The notes beneath the pieces are model-generated. The model saw only the letters and a list, made by a program, of their open reading frames with translations. It did not search any database and had not been told where the DNA came from. A stretch of DNA of 64,000 nt from Pristionchus mayeri (taxonomy: Eukaryota; Nematoda; Chromadorea; Rhabditida; Neodiplogasteridae), in contig BTRK01000003.1 in the NCBI GenBank assembly GCA_036245805.1, positions 43,045,215 through 43,109,214 of the forward strand, in the 5' to 3' direction. The translations under genes and the position numbers were made by a program. Positions 45,516-57,224 of the stretch are shown here, piece by piece. The first letter of the stretch is position 1. Every line of letters begins with the position of its first letter.

Positions 45516-48415
45516 AATCAATCAATCAATTTATCTTATCAGGCAATAGACGCTCAGAAGATGATAGGTCGATATTCTTCATTAGTTGCACTCCACCAGT
45601 GGGTGCCAATAGCTCGGGTTAGGTCGTCTCTCCATCGTGCGCGAGGCTTTCCAGGGGGACGATTCCTGTTGTAGGGGATCCAGACGGTTGTTGCGCGGCT
45701 CCACTGCTCCATTTCCATTCTTCTGACCTTGAGGGCCCAGCGCGCTTTCCTTTTCAATCCTTCCTCAATCCAATCCCACAGCTTCGTCATACCACGCACG
45801 CGCTCTTTCCTCCAACGGTCTCTCAATGTTACTCCCACCATCTTCCGTTCCATCTTCCGTTGAGTCACTGCCAGTCGCTCTTTCTCACTTGCCCGTAGCG
45901 CCCACACTTCACTTCCGTAGAGAACGGTGGCTGTGATGCAGCTCTCGAAGACTCGCCTCCTGATCTCCATGGGAAGAAGGCGGGAGGAGAGCAGATGCGA
46001 TAGCTTGCTCCAGGCCAACCACCCCAATCGAATCCGATGCTCTATTTCGTCGGAATGATCCAGGGGAAGAGTGATTCTACCTCCTAGATAGGTGGCACTT
46101 TCGACGAATTCGAACCGCAGATTATTGATGATGATTGGTTTGCGGGTAGAGGAGCAGGAGGTGAGCAGATTGGTCTTGTTTGCATTGACTTCGAGACCCA
46201 CTCTGCTGCACGCATCCATCAGCTTCTTCAACATCCGTTCCAATTCCGGCCGAGATTTCGCGACGAGGGCCACATCATCTGCGTACTCCAGGTGGCAAAG
46301 GTTCCTCCCATCGATTCGAGTCCCGTCGTTCTCCCAATCGATGTTGTCCATGGCTGATCGTAGAACTGCGTTGAAGAGACGAGGCGAGAGGGTATCCCCT
46401 TGGCGGACTCCTCTCCGCACAGTCACGGGAACGAGCTCCTCATTAACTCTAATGAGTGTGGAGGAAGACTCGTAGAGACGCCGCAACACGTGGACGAGGG
46501 AGGGATGGGCTCCGAACGAGAAGAGAGCTTGCTAGCAGGCATTCCACTCCACACAGTCGAACGCCTTCTTGAAGTCGACGAACGCCAAGTAGAGTGGGAT
46601 ACCGTACTCAGAGGTTCGTTCAGCGACCTGCTTGATGGCATGCAGGTTGTCGAGAGTACTGTAACCGCGCCGAAAACCGGTTTGGGTCGAGGACTCCGTT
46701 TCTTCAAGCACAGTTTCGAGTCTCTGAAGGATGACTTTGGTCATTGTCTTCAGGGAAACGGTGAGGAGGGAGATGGGACGGAAGTTCCCAATGTTGGTAG
46801 GGTCTCCTTTCTTGTGCAGAAGAGTGACAATTGCCTCGGTCAGGTCGCTTGGAACAGCCTCTCCATCTACCAGGTAGTTGAGTAGATCAGCGATAACGGG
46901 GGCAAGGTGGTGTCGCGAGTGGTATAGCATGTCAGGGAGAATGCCATCCGACCCGGGTGAGTGACCACACTTGAGTTGGGACATCGCTTCGCTGACCTCA
47001 TCGGGTAGGAAGGGAGGAAGGGGATCTAGAGGCTGAGGAGGGACTTGGAGTGGAAACTGAACTGCAGGGGTGTAGAGACCCTCAAAGAAGCTCCGGACCA
47101 CTGTCTTGGTGGCTGCTTGAGAGAGCGCACCAGTTACAGGGTCTGGGACTAGAAGGCGCTTTTTTGAGGTTTGCAGGCTCAGCATGCTCTTCACGATGCT
47201 CCTTCCCATGGTTGCTGCTTGCCGTGCGTGTGCCTCCTTTCGCTTCCTGATGTCATCGACGAGACTCGTCCGGGCAGCTTTGCAGGCAACAGAGTAGGCT
47301 ACAGTTCCTTGTGGGTTGGATTGCATTTGATGGTGTGTCGCTAGGAGCTTCCGCGTTCCACTCGAGATCCAGGAAGGGGATTGGCGCTTCCTCCAACAGT
47401 TCGTTGCCGCGGTCTCCGTGAAAGCCTTTACCGTAGTATAGGCATCGGTGGCAGAACTGGGGCGGGCAAGGGGCAGTGACGCGAGAAGGGATGCGTTGGC
47501 AGTAAAAGCGGATCGATCAAAATCTAGCCGCTCCCTGTATCTTTTCTGCCTCGCCTTGCCAGAGAGGGTGAGGCACATCCGGATAAGGCGATGGTCGGAG
47601 TCAAACTCAAACCGACCAACGACTCCACAGTTGACCACCCTCGCTGTGATGGGCGCTGCAACGTAGTCAATTTGGTGGAATGCGGAGCCGTTGGGGGATC
47701 GCCAGGTCCAGATTCGACCGTGCCTTCTCTTGGGGAACGTGTTCAGGATGCGCAGTCTGTTCCTCACGCAGAGCTCAGTGAAGCAGCGTCCGCGTGAGTT
47801 CGGTGTGGGAGAGGCGAAGTTGCCGACAAATCTTTCATTGCCAGGTTCCCTCGCCACTCGACAGTTGAAATCACCGACCAGAACTGGCATATGACCTCTT
47901 GGGGCACTCTGCAGGGCGGTCTCAACCTAATCTAGGAAGTCTTCGTACGCGTCGTCATCGTAGGAAGACGTGGGGCATACGCGCAGACCAGGAAGAGCCG
48001 CAGATCGGGGAGGAGCAGAGTGGCTAGACGAGGGGAGAGGCCATTGAACACTGCTCCGCGCGCGAGTTGCGGTCGAAGCAAAAATGCCACGCCATGGGAA
48101 GCAGTGGGCCCGCCCGAGTGGTAGATTACAGTGCCTGAGGATGTAAGATTGAACGAGGCACAACCCACAATCCTTGCTTCCTGCACTGCAACCACGTCCC
48201 ACTTGATGTTGTCGAGGGCGAGTTCCATCTCCGTCTGCTTCTCCCTTGGGCCGAGCGTCCTGGCGTTGATGGTGCCGATGTAGAAGTGGCGACCCATCGT
48301 GGCGGCGTACAACTCCCGCGTGCCAAAGCTTCTGGGAGAGGGAATCCGGGCGGGCGGAACCGGAGACGGAGAGAAAATCGCACTCAACCGCTCGCCACAC
48401 ACTTGAGAACCCAGA
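45516..48415 (-). mobile_element. Nearly complete RTE-clade retrotransposon, 2.9 kb
   Basis: The minus-strand ORF starts within the first 100 bases and reads endonuclease (IGTINARTLG, VVAVQEARI, GDFNCRV, TWRSPNG, SDHRLIRM), then linker, reverse transcriptase (GSDGILPDML, NFRPISLLT, AFVDFKKAFDCVEW, YADDVALV), ending WWSATNEEYRPIIF. It is followed by a short 3' region and an AATC microsatellite tail. By family, such proteins nick DNA and copy the element's RNA at the nick. Three lesions are visible: a frameshift near 47975, a TAG at 47925-47927 where the other copy has Gln, and a TAG at about 46533 in place of Trp. The element is therefore not functional, but it is otherwise full-length and bounded by an 18-bp target duplication. 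It is related to the copies at 33.4, 30.7 and 58.7 kb. Confidence 0.95.
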
Positions 48416-48433
48416 ATATGTTCACTGTCATCC
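48416..48433. repeat. 18-bp target-site duplication, 5' side of RTE copy
   Basis: Exact repeat of 45498-45515. It marks the 5' end of the retrotransposon. Confidence 0.95.
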
Positions 48434-49411
48434 TTACGCTCATTGTATTTCTGATGCGTCCAAAGCGACAGAAACCTATATCCCCCCAATCTGTACACCG
48501 CCATGATTTTAGTGGAGGAAACAGCAATGAAAACAGGGCGAGGATGAAAGAGAAATCAGAGAAACAACACGGGTGGCACGAACACAGTCAGTGTTGAGAA
48601 AATGGCCCAATCATTTAGCCTTTTTTCTCTTCCGTCTTGAGAAATGTGCGTAATGAGCTATCGAATGGGTATTTTTCCGCAAATACATTCAACCGAGAGA
48701 TAATGGAGTGATCAAACCCCCTGAATGCGGGGAAATTGATTGTCCTTAAAAAGCGGTTAGGTATGATTTTCTTGCATAATTCTAGGATTCAATGAACCAT
48801 TCCTGGGGCTGTATCATTTTAAAACTCATTGATTTTGAACTTAGTGCTGAATTTGGAGCGTTTTATTTTTTACACAGAGTTCTAAAATGATGCAGCGCCG
48901 AAATTATACCAGAGTGACAAGCGGAGTGAGGAAGAATGGCCTCTGTTCCCCCTGTGCCTCTGTTCGGTAGTGGTCAGAACATAGTGCCATATGTGCTTCT
49001 GTTATTGATTGGGAAAAAGCGGAAGATGTAGGGATAAACTGGGAAGAAGTACAGAGCAAAAAAATACGTAGAGATCAAAGATCAGTAACTGATAAAGGAT
49101 GAGAAAAGGCAAGGGGAATCGTTTTAGTTGCCAGCACAGGCGGGAAGATGTCGAAACAGAAAGTGTCCACTCTTTACTGAATGGGGACTGAATGGACGGG
49201 GCAGTCACTAAGTGGTGGACATTCAAAGAGGGAAGAGAGCAGAAGCGGGAAGTGAGGCGAGTATAGTCACTAGTGATGCCAAATCTTATTTCTCAGGACA
49301 ACCCGTCTGAACGCCTCAGCATAACTCTCAGCGTTATCATTTCCATCTCTATCTGATAACCTCATAGCAGACTGAACGCTGACGTGGCGCGGGGGTAACG
49401 AAACCGCGTGG
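48434..49411. other. Non-coding region upstream of the RTE insertion
   Basis: I see no gene here. Segments at 48540-48600 and 49190-49260 resemble 33140-33430 beside gene A, so this belongs to the old A/B segmental duplication. Confidence 0.4.
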
Positions 49412-49535
49412 ACGCTAGTGATGAAGAAAACGGCGCGCGCTCTCCTCGTTTCACACGCTCTCTCGCCAGTCAGAAAGAGCGAGAGAGCGTGTGAAACGAG
49501 GCGAGTGCGCGCCGATTTGGCATCACTAATAGTCA
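49412..49535. mobile_element. Perfect hairpin MITE, sister of 42226-42345
   Basis: 'gcgcgcgctctcctcgtttca' at 49433 faces 'tgaaacgaggcgagtgcgcgc' around 'ctctctcgccagtcag'. The outer blocks 'ctagtgatg' and 'catcacta' close the hairpin; 'actagtgatgccaaatc' also occurs at 49269, pointing to a disturbed or double insertion. Confidence 0.8.
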
Positions 49536-50246
49536 CTCTCTAGAAGAAAGAGGGGCATTGGAGTGGCCTCTGTTATGAACTCGAAGGGAGGGGGAGCACT
49601 GAACACAAAGAGATCGAACATGATCGGGCATCGGAAGAAACTGTGACTAGTGTTTCAAATCTGGAGTAGACTTTCAAAAACGACTATGCAAATATATGTT
49701 TATGATGCAAATCACCCATCACACTCCTCATTCTAAACGCTCTCTGAGTTGTTCATTTTCATATAAAACAAAAAACTAAAACAAATAATACATAAATATA
49801 AATATAAATCAAATGCATATTAAACAAACATCTCGTTAGTTGAGTCTAATAGGGAGTGCTCGCATCATTTCAGCCGCTCTCTCGATGTGTCTGTCCGGTG
49901 AGAGAGCTAACGAAATGAATGGGGCGCATGCCGCATTGCCAAAACACTGCTGTAGATAGGAAACTGTGTGATCTCAAGAAAGCAGCGCTCCTATTAAAAG
50001 TTCGTGATACCACTTTTGTCAGTGCTCAAATAGTTCTACATCGAGCAAATGGAACAGTGAACAAAAATCAAATCTAATTCAATTTGCATCCAATGCGTTC
50101 GTGCAAAACGCAACTTTTCCTTCTCTCCTCTTCTCTCCTCCATTCATTCATTCGTCTCTTCCCCACTCGGAGTGGCGGGTTTTTTGCATTTTTCTTCTTT
50201 TCGTGTTAGTATCCCGGCTTTTAAGCTAACAAGTGTCTACTTTTTC
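49536..50246. promoter_or_regulatory. Region upstream of the phospholipase gene
   Basis: No gene was seen. A small hairpin around 49860-49930 carries the 'gctctctcgatgtg'/'ggtgagagagct' core. The sequence near 50045-50120 resembles 61010-61090 ('tgcgttcgtgcaaaac'). A CT-rich stretch at 50110-50165 precedes the start and may be promoter or 5' UTR. Confidence 0.45.
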
Positions 50247-53200
50247 ATGTATTTTATCCTCGTTTTCCAGTTTCTCCTCCTCCTCCCTCTTCTGCTGAAG
50301 GCAGATTCCTCTGCGCAGTTGGTTGAGGTTCGTCGCGATTTTTTTTTGAATTTTGTATATTTTAAAATTTAATTTCTATCAGCTTCCTTTCCAAAGAGTG
50401 TTGTACTATGTACAAGATGAAAAATTGTACTTGCGGGTGCAGTGGGATTGGCATTAGGGAACATCCCTTATCATCTTGAACAGAAGGGAACAGACACAAA
50501 TATGCATTTGCATAAGAGTTTCCGTTGCAGCACTTTGAGTGCGGGACCGACGCAGGCTGGCTCTGGTGGAGCAAGGGCCTCACTGAATGGACCATTGGAA
50601 GCTTCGCATCCTGTCACTACGCCGTCATAGGTTAAAGTGGCACTGCGTCGGATGAGAGATATGACGCCATGCCGCCTTTGACATACCAAAGACTGCATGA
50701 AGTCACAGTTCTCATCCGACCTAGTACCGTTACAATTACCCAACACCCGTGAAAATATTCGAAATTATTTACGCACCTGATCACACCCACTCTCTTGTAA
50801 TTGTATACTCTCATGCTATTTTTTTTTGCTGTGATCAGAATCTCGGACAATTTTTTTTGGAATATTTTCTCTGGTGTACTGCCGAAATACAAAAATCTTG
50901 ACATTAAAAATTTCAAAATTATTGTTGAGTAAAAATCACAAAATGTATTTACTGCAATATTCAGATGGAGCTAATCTCTGCTGTAAGGAGCACGATCAAT
51001 GTTATGTAATTAATAAGCAAAAAGGTTACACTAAGGAGGACTGTGACCGTCTATTCTGTCATTGTCTACAGGTTTGTCGGATAAGATAGATTGAAAAATC
51101 GGCACTTCTTCGATATTTGGCCCACCCCCCCCCCCTTCCTTCCCTACCCCACTCATTTCTAGATATCTCTCCCTGATTTTCGGTCTCACAAATCTCTGTG
51201 TTGGGGAGGGAATGAGAAATGATTGGGGAAAGGAGTGGGTGGGCCAAATATCGAAGAAGTGCCGAAAAATCCACCTGCACGCTGTGAATATCCTGCGTGA
51301 TCAGTTGGCTTGTTGTGCATATAACGCGTTCAACAAAGTTGCTCCCCCCAATCTCTCAGGAGGATTTACAATAATATGGCTATTTTTCAAATACAAATCG
51401 AACAGCATTTGGTTTAATATTTACAATTAATATTTACAAACTACTTCAGGACGTTCGAGACAAGGCGAAGAATCACGAGTGTGCAAAATATCTGGACGTT
51501 TTCTGCGCAGCCGCCGAATACGGGGGGCAGACCGCTTTCGATCTAGGTGTGTTTAGAATGTGAGATTACAATGAACTGTTTTAATGATTTTGTATATTTT
51601 TCTATTGGAACAAATATTAAAAATGTGAAATATGAATATGTTGAAGTTGAAACGACATATTTTCAAAAGAAAAACAAAATTAATGATTTCTGTTTCAGCT
51701 GAACCAACAGATCAATCAGTTGAAGTAGCCGGATTCGTCGATTATCGCCCGTTGGGAGTTTACATGCAGAGACTTGTGGATGCCTGTCCCTACTCCAAAA
51801 GTGAGTTGAAATACAATCCGGGATATCAAAGCGACACGGTTTAATTTTTGACCGCACCTTTAGTGGTAATGTGTAACATAAATATTAATAATAACTCAAT
51901 AAATAATAATATAAATAATATCTCATTCTTCAGAGGTCGCCGTTCACTGTCACAATTCCGTATTTAAATGTCTCCAGAAGGCCCACGAGAGATTCAGAAG
52001 AATGGAGATGGAGGAAGAGGCAATTGTGGTACGATAACTGCATAGTTCTGTGTATGCATGTTACTTGCACTCTCGATGGAGTTATCACTAATACAGTCGC
52101 GCCGGAAAGTATTCATACGATTTCATTTTTGCATATAACTTTTTCTGCAGTTGACTTAGCAAGTTAGATGTTGTAGCGCTACCATTGAAGAAAATCCATC
52201 GAAGAATACTATGCGAGTATTGCGCCATCACGTGCATCATAACTGATTGCGTAGTGATGACGCAATCAAATTTCACTTTTTCAAACAGGAGTTATTCTTA
52301 CATAGATTTTTTCCAGCTTGCCAAACTTTACGACGTTGGAGATAGGACCGAGGCCTATCCAGAATAAAAATTTGAAGTTGCTGCTCGTTCGCACATTGGC
52401 TGCAGCCTTGCTGCAAAAGCGATGTTAAAATTTTCGATATCGGCTTCTAGTCAAGCTAGAGACTGGTTAAAGGCATCAAAATGATCGTCGTCATGAGTCC
52501 AGATGATCCTGAGAATATGAAAACAATATCTCAACATTTGTCCTCAGGGCATGAAAAATCACTTTTTCACATGGCCACTTTTTGTAGATTCATAATTATG
52601 TAGGAACTGTATATAAAAATCTGGTTTTTGCTTAGTCATGTTTAAAATGATTCATACATATGATTCCCAACTTTTTAGAGTGTTTTGATATCTTTTCTTA
52701 CCGCGGCGATGTTTGAAAAAGTGAAATTTGATTGCGTCATCACTACGCAATCAGTTGATGCACGTGATGACGCAATACTCGCATCGTATTCTTCGATGGA
52801 TATGCTATATAGCGCTACAACATCTAACGTGCTAAGTCAACTGCAGAAAAAGTTATATGTAAAATCAAATCGTATGAATACTTTCCGGCGCGACTGTATG
52901 CAATTATTTAAACAAAATATTTAAAAAAAAATTATTTGTCTCAGGAACATTCGTATGAGGATTGTCGTACAACGATGTTCGATTGCCTCCAAACGATCAT
53001 CGAAATCGGAGCCACCGTCAGTTTTTGACCTAATCGAGGCATAGTTGATCTTTGAACTCCAGGAAAACTGCTCTTCTGTAGCCCGGAACATCACAAATCA
53101 AATCAACGTCTACATTGACCTCGGTTTGTGGCCTACCGTAGTCCACCGTAATCTACCGTATCACAGAGGAGGGGAAGCACGGTAAATGGATTATCGACAT

Positions 53201-53527
53201 CTACCGTTTTCCCGCAGCTCGGCTTCTTATGCAATGCAACAAGAGCAAGAGTGGGCATTTTTTTATAATATTTTGAAATTGTGTATTTTTCTCGCGTAGC
53301 AATCTAATTTGTATAGCTCATTGACCAACTTCAGATGCCCTCGAGCCTTGCTACCATTCTTTCAACGAATGTGCTGAAATGAACCATGAAGAACAGCCTA
53401 AATTGTACAATACAGCCAGGAAAATTGTGAGTTTCATTTTTTTATACACGCAATGTGCTTTGTTCTTCAGAAGATCGAATGCCATCGAGAATTGAGTTCT
53501 TGCATTAAAAAATGCGACCAAGGATGA
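50247..53527 (+). CDS. Secreted phospholipase A2-like cysteine-rich protein
   Basis: Exons: 50247-50327 (signal peptide: MYFILVFQFLLLLPLLLKA), about 50383-50441, 50965-51071, 51450-51546, 51699-51800, 51934-52028, 52945-53016, 53063-53123, 53335-53426, 53471-53527. From exon 3 on, all phases agree. Exon 2 gives KNCTCGC, like the Cys/Gly-rich calcium loop. Exon 3 gives GANLCCKEHDQCY, the PLA2 active-site helix with the catalytic His-Asp pair, then CDRLFCHCLQ. Later exons carry regularly spaced cysteine pairs (ECAKYLDVFCAAA, VHCHNSVFKCL, EDCRTTMFDCL, CYHSFNECAEM, ECHRELSSCIKKC), a pattern of nematode PLA2-like proteins. The product should be exported and disulfide-rich; lipase activity is inferred only from the motif. 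The exon 1/2 junction is one base out of phase, so another donor may be used. Several introns hold transposons. Confidence 0.83.
51095..51270. mobile_element. Poly-C MITE in a phospholipase-gene intron
   Basis: Ends 'ggcacttcttcgatatttgg' and its complement enclose a run of about 12 C after the left end. Sister of 38144-38332. Confidence 0.85.
52094..52896. mobile_element. Tc1-type fold-back in a phospholipase-gene intron
   Basis: CAGTCGCGCCGGAAAGTATT at 52094 and its reverse complement ending at 52896 are flanked by TA. It is 803 bp and carries the same internal blocks as the 13.3 and 40.9 kb elements. It lies between exons 52028 and 52945. Confidence 0.92.
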
Positions 53528-53616
53528 GACTGGGGTGAGTTCTGGAGAGCGCGTTCAACTCGCTGAATCCCGCAATGACTATCAGCAAATCTCAAAGATC
53601 AAAGATCAAAGATCAG

Positions 53617-53822
53617 GAAGACTGCCTCGAGGCCGTCGCACTTGCTGTCAGCCGCATCAGAGATATGGAGTGTAAGCATTTTTTAAAATTTATTTTTATT
53701 ATATTGTTCTCTACAAAAATGTATTAATTGAATTTAATTTAGTAGCAACGAAATTATGTTTTTTTTCAGTGGAGCCATCGAAGGGATGGAAGGAACTTCT
53801 GTGGGGATTCGGACGCAAATAA
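53617..53822 (+). pseudogene. Orphan C-terminal exons behind the phospholipase stop codon
   Basis: Two exons, 53617-53671 and 53770-53822, splice in phase to EDCLEAVALAVSRIRDME and then LEPSKGWKELLWGFGRK-stop. They continue the cysteine-spaced style of the upstream gene. The upstream exon reaches TGA at 53525-53527, just before a good gtgagt donor at 53535, and the phase would also be off by one. Either the gene once extended here and is now broken, or these belong to an alternative transcript. A 'gatcaaa' repeat precedes the first exon (53595-53616). Confidence 0.5.
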
Positions 53823-54328
53823 AAGCCCAAGACCAAGTCGATAAAATATTACTGCGATTACACTATTTTGGCAAAAACACAGTCTGTGATATTCGATTGC
53901 CGACTTGGAATATCAATGGAGCAAGGCCGTGAACACATTGAGCATTTTATCGTAGCATTTTATCGATATTAATGCATATCCTGGCGACCACTTAGGAGCA
54001 TTTCCGCCCCCCCCCCAATTGGCCTCCGCAGCAGTGCTCTGAATTCCGACACTTCTGCTACCATCAGACAGAGAAGTTCCCCACATCACCTGAAAGTAGG
54101 ATCAATTAATGGTAGAGTATAGGATTGTGCGGTGTGCTATATGTGATTTCGTTCCGGTCGTCAATTTTTATCGCCGTGGATCACTTCTTACCATCTCATG
54201 GAGAAGGAAAATTGCATAAAAGTCGGAAGAAAAAATTGAAATATCGATTTCCGACCTCTGATCGATAAACTCCCCAGAGTAAAAAAGTCTTAGAATTTGG
54301 CAGCCAACACATTCCCCCACCGCCGCAG
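53823..54328. other. Region between the phospholipase gene and gene C
   Basis: No gene was seen. A short C-run lies at 54008-54017. The stretch 54230-54330 matches, inverted, 63745-63850. Confidence 0.45.
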
Positions 54329-54900
54329 TCATTGGAATCCCTGATAGTATGTGGGTAAATACCGTCGTGAGGCAGCTGCTAGATCCTGCTGCAGATCAAC
54401 AAGTCGCTCTCGAGGCCGGGCGAGACTAAATTGATTAACAATGTTGGGTTGTTTTTTATCGTTGATACATCGTTTGATACCTTTGTGAACGAAGAGCGTA
54501 TGACGACCTCGGCATTCCCTCCGCATTGCGGATTCTACTGTTAATGGGATAACATTGGGTTTTTATCATGGGTGCATCTGTTGATACCTTTCTAGTCTAG
54601 TGATGCATGCGGCGATCCTCCGCTGCTCTTGCTCGAAATCAGCGGAGAATCGGATTAGTTCTTCACTCGTAAAAGTGGCAGTGTTGTACAAGCTTTGCCT
54701 GGTCATGAGCACCTAAAAAAGCTAATTGTTGAGAGGTAATGTTTCGTATGTGTGTGTGTGTGTGTGTAGCATGTTTTGCATGGTCGTTATGTTGATATTA
54801 CTACTTGCCTCTTGCATAGCTAGCTCGTAGCGAGTGCGAAGAGATTCTATGATCGGAACCAAGCCTTCCAATATGATTTCCGAGTTACGGGTTTTTTTCA
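54329..54900 (-). CDS. Gene C: small coiled-coil protein, function unknown
   Basis: Exons read on the minus strand: an N-terminal exon ending at 54809 (EIILEGLVPIIESLRTRYEL), 54712-54588 (TSEELIRFSADFEQEQRRI), 54537-54481, 54425-54329 (RPRERLVDLQQDLAAASRRY) with stop at 54329-54331. The first intron uses a GC donor (gcaagt). All phases agree. The Leu/Glu/Gln/Arg composition suggests coiled coil; no domain was recognised. A paralogue lies at 61845-62214. The 5' end runs into a GC-rich repeat near 54895, so the start codon is unknown; exons near 55495-55560 may belong upstream. Confidence 0.6.
54748..54767. repeat. (GT)n microsatellite
   Basis: A run of about nine GT units inside the first intron of gene C, on the plus strand. 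Confidence 0.85.
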
Positions 54901-55299
54901 AGATCCCCGCCGCCGCGCGCGCGGATGCGGATCGAAATTCTATCGACGCCCGTATGTTTCTCTCGTCGAGTACTACCTATTGGCGAAGTAAGAAGGAATT
55001 CGAATTTTCGGTCATTGCCAAGTCGCTGAAGAAATATGTTGATTTTCTCTTTAGCTTACACTTACGTTATGACCTTCAATTAAGCATAGACTTAGGCCAT
55101 ATACGTAAGCCCTTTTCTAAGTTTTAAGGTTATAATCTAGTATTAAGTGCGAGATGGGCGGGTAAAGGAGGAAGTTGAGAATATTGTTGTTTGTGTAAGG
55201 TTTAATGTGCCTGTCAAAGGGAAGACGCCCTCTCGCCCCATTAATTGATTATTCTCATGCTTTTGTAATACGCAAGACGGTCTCTCGCTTTCTAATCAA

Positions 55300-56320
55300 T
55301 AGCATTGAACACGTGTAGTAGTCATGCCATCTATTTATTGGACCCTTTATGGTCGCAAAAAGCTGAGGGGTCAGTCTCTTCTTTTCCCGAACTATCTCAC
55401 CGGTCGACCGGTCAAAAGAGTTCGGGAAATGAAGAGAGTGACCCCTTAGCTTTTTGCGACCATAAAGGGTCCATAAGCAGAGAAAGAAAACTCACCTTGA
55501 ACAATTATAAGTTATCCTTGTTGAATACAGGAAGAGTATATCCTCCGATCGAGATGGCGTAGACATCTAAAATATTTCACGATTACAAGGTGGAAACACT
55601 TTTCCTGATTGCAAATAAATCACGCGATTAAATGTATATTCATAGGAAAATACGAAAATAAAGCAATCTCGAAAATGCCAGTGCATAAATACGTCGCTTC
55701 TCCACTAAACGCGTGTTCATACTCTATCAATCAGGCCCAAGAGAACGATACATTGAGTGTGGGGGTATATTAATATGCAGCTCAGCATGTAGCGTATTAT
55801 TGGCAAAGAAGAGGTGCGAAAACGGGAAGGTGACATATACCAAACGAGTCGCCGTTCGCTTGTAATTCGGCATAGCGAATTGGGAGTTGTTTCATTGTAA
55901 TTAATATGTGCTCACCTACTTTTGTATATAGATGCCTTGGGACCAGGCGATCTTGAGTTTCAATGTATCGTATAGGTGAATCCATATTCCATGAACATAT
56001 GGATTCACCTATACATATGGACATTTCCCCACCCACAAGCTCGCCCGAGCCAAAATACCGCCTAACCTCCTCATCTTGTCACTCCCGCTCCATACAAGTT
56101 GGTGAATAAAGAATAAGAATAAGAATATACGATCGCCAAGTAACACGATTTGCGTATGCAAAGGTAGGGTAGCGCGAGCAATGGTCTGACTCTCTCCATT
56201 TCACACGCTATCTCGCCGGCTAGAGAGACGAGAGAGCATGCAAAACGAGGAGAGTCAGACGAGTACTCGGTAGCGCATGATGGTAACAATGAAATAACTC
56301 TCATAACTCTCAAGTCGCTA
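55300..56320. repeat. Segmental duplication, copy 1
   Basis: Matches 58850-59770 in direct orientation, interrupted by different MITEs in each copy. Shared blocks include 'ccgatcgagatggcgtagac', 'tatcaatcaggcccaagaga' and 'aattaatatgtgctcacc'. It includes a minus-strand possible first exon (55560-55495, MSTPSRSEDILF) with a gtgag donor. Confidence 0.82.
55341..55473. mobile_element. Hairpin MITE (accctttatggtcgcaaaaa ends)
   Basis: 'ggaccctttatggtcgcaaa' pairs with 'tttgcgaccataaagggtcc' around 'caccggtcgaccggtc'. The matching site in the second duplication copy (about 58940) holds an unrelated MITE, so both inserted after the duplication. Confidence 0.88.
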
Positions 56321-56341
56321 TGCCGGATTGCAAGCGAACGG

Positions 56342-57180
56342 CGACTCGTTTGGCAAATCCCCCCCCCCCCCCCCCCCCGGGAAAACGAACAGAAGCTTAA
56401 GAGAGAGGAAGGCCGGGAAGTGAATTGAGGAGGGAGTGGCGTGCGACCAACAGCTGCTCATCACACTCACATTTCTGCAACGCTCTCTCGTGAGATGGAG
56501 GATCAGACCAGGCGGTTTTAATCAGGGATCAGGGAAATCAGGGAAATCAGGGAAAATCTGGGAAATCAGGGAGTTGTAATCAGGGAAAGATCGGAAGACA
56601 AAAAGCCATTTTCTTCCTTGCGTATTGGTGTTGGCCCGACAGCTGTTGTGTAATCTCTTATTCTATCTCACATAGGGTTAGGCCAGGCAGTTGACATTTG
56701 AGTTCGTAATTCGGGCCTTCGTCTCTTCATTTCACAAACTCTCTAGACCGGTCGAGCGGTGAGAGAGTGTGCAAAAGGAAAAGACCGTGGTATCGTTTCT
56801 AGAACTCTAGATGGCATACGAAATGAGGAGGGCACCTGCTCACTTGGCAACAGGAGAGGCGACAATGTGCAAGAAAAAAAGGGCCTCGAGGGAGTTCGAG
56901 TGTGAATAAGTAATTAAGTATGACGCGCCGAAGTTGTACCGATCAGTGAGCAAATGAGAGATAAGACGTCCCTCTGGTCTTACTGGAGTCTGTTCAACAA
57001 GAAGTCAGAATTTCGCTCCAAACGTGGACATTGATCTGGAGAGAGAAGAAAAGAAGGAAAATTATGGTTAGATTAGAGGGAAGGAGAAATCACTAGTATT
57101 ATGAGAAATAAAAGATCAAAATACTAACGAAATCACAGAAAAGATGAGTGAAAGTAACATTTGAATTTTTGATTTGAATC
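56342..57180. repeat. Duplicated block, related to 60460-60920 and 62880-63550
   Basis: The first half (56360-56880) matches 60466-60930 ('cgtattggtgttggcccgac' region). The second half (56880-57180) matches 62910-63550 ('gggcctcgaggga', 'ggaaaattatggtt', 'atactaacgaaat'). It contains a C-run of about 18 at 56349 and a short tandem 'aatcaggga' repeat at 56520-56600. No gene was seen. Confidence 0.7.
56702..56812. mobile_element. Hairpin MITE, TTCGTAATTCGGGCC family
   Basis: Ends 'gttcgtaattcgggccttcg' and 'gtttctagaactctag' enclose 'ctctagaccggtcgagcggtg'. Closely related to the copies at 17527, 58944 and 60786. Confidence 0.85.
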
Positions 57181-57224
57181 ATCCATTTTCTGTTCGCCAT
57201 GATTCGATTGTATCGACCCACGTA

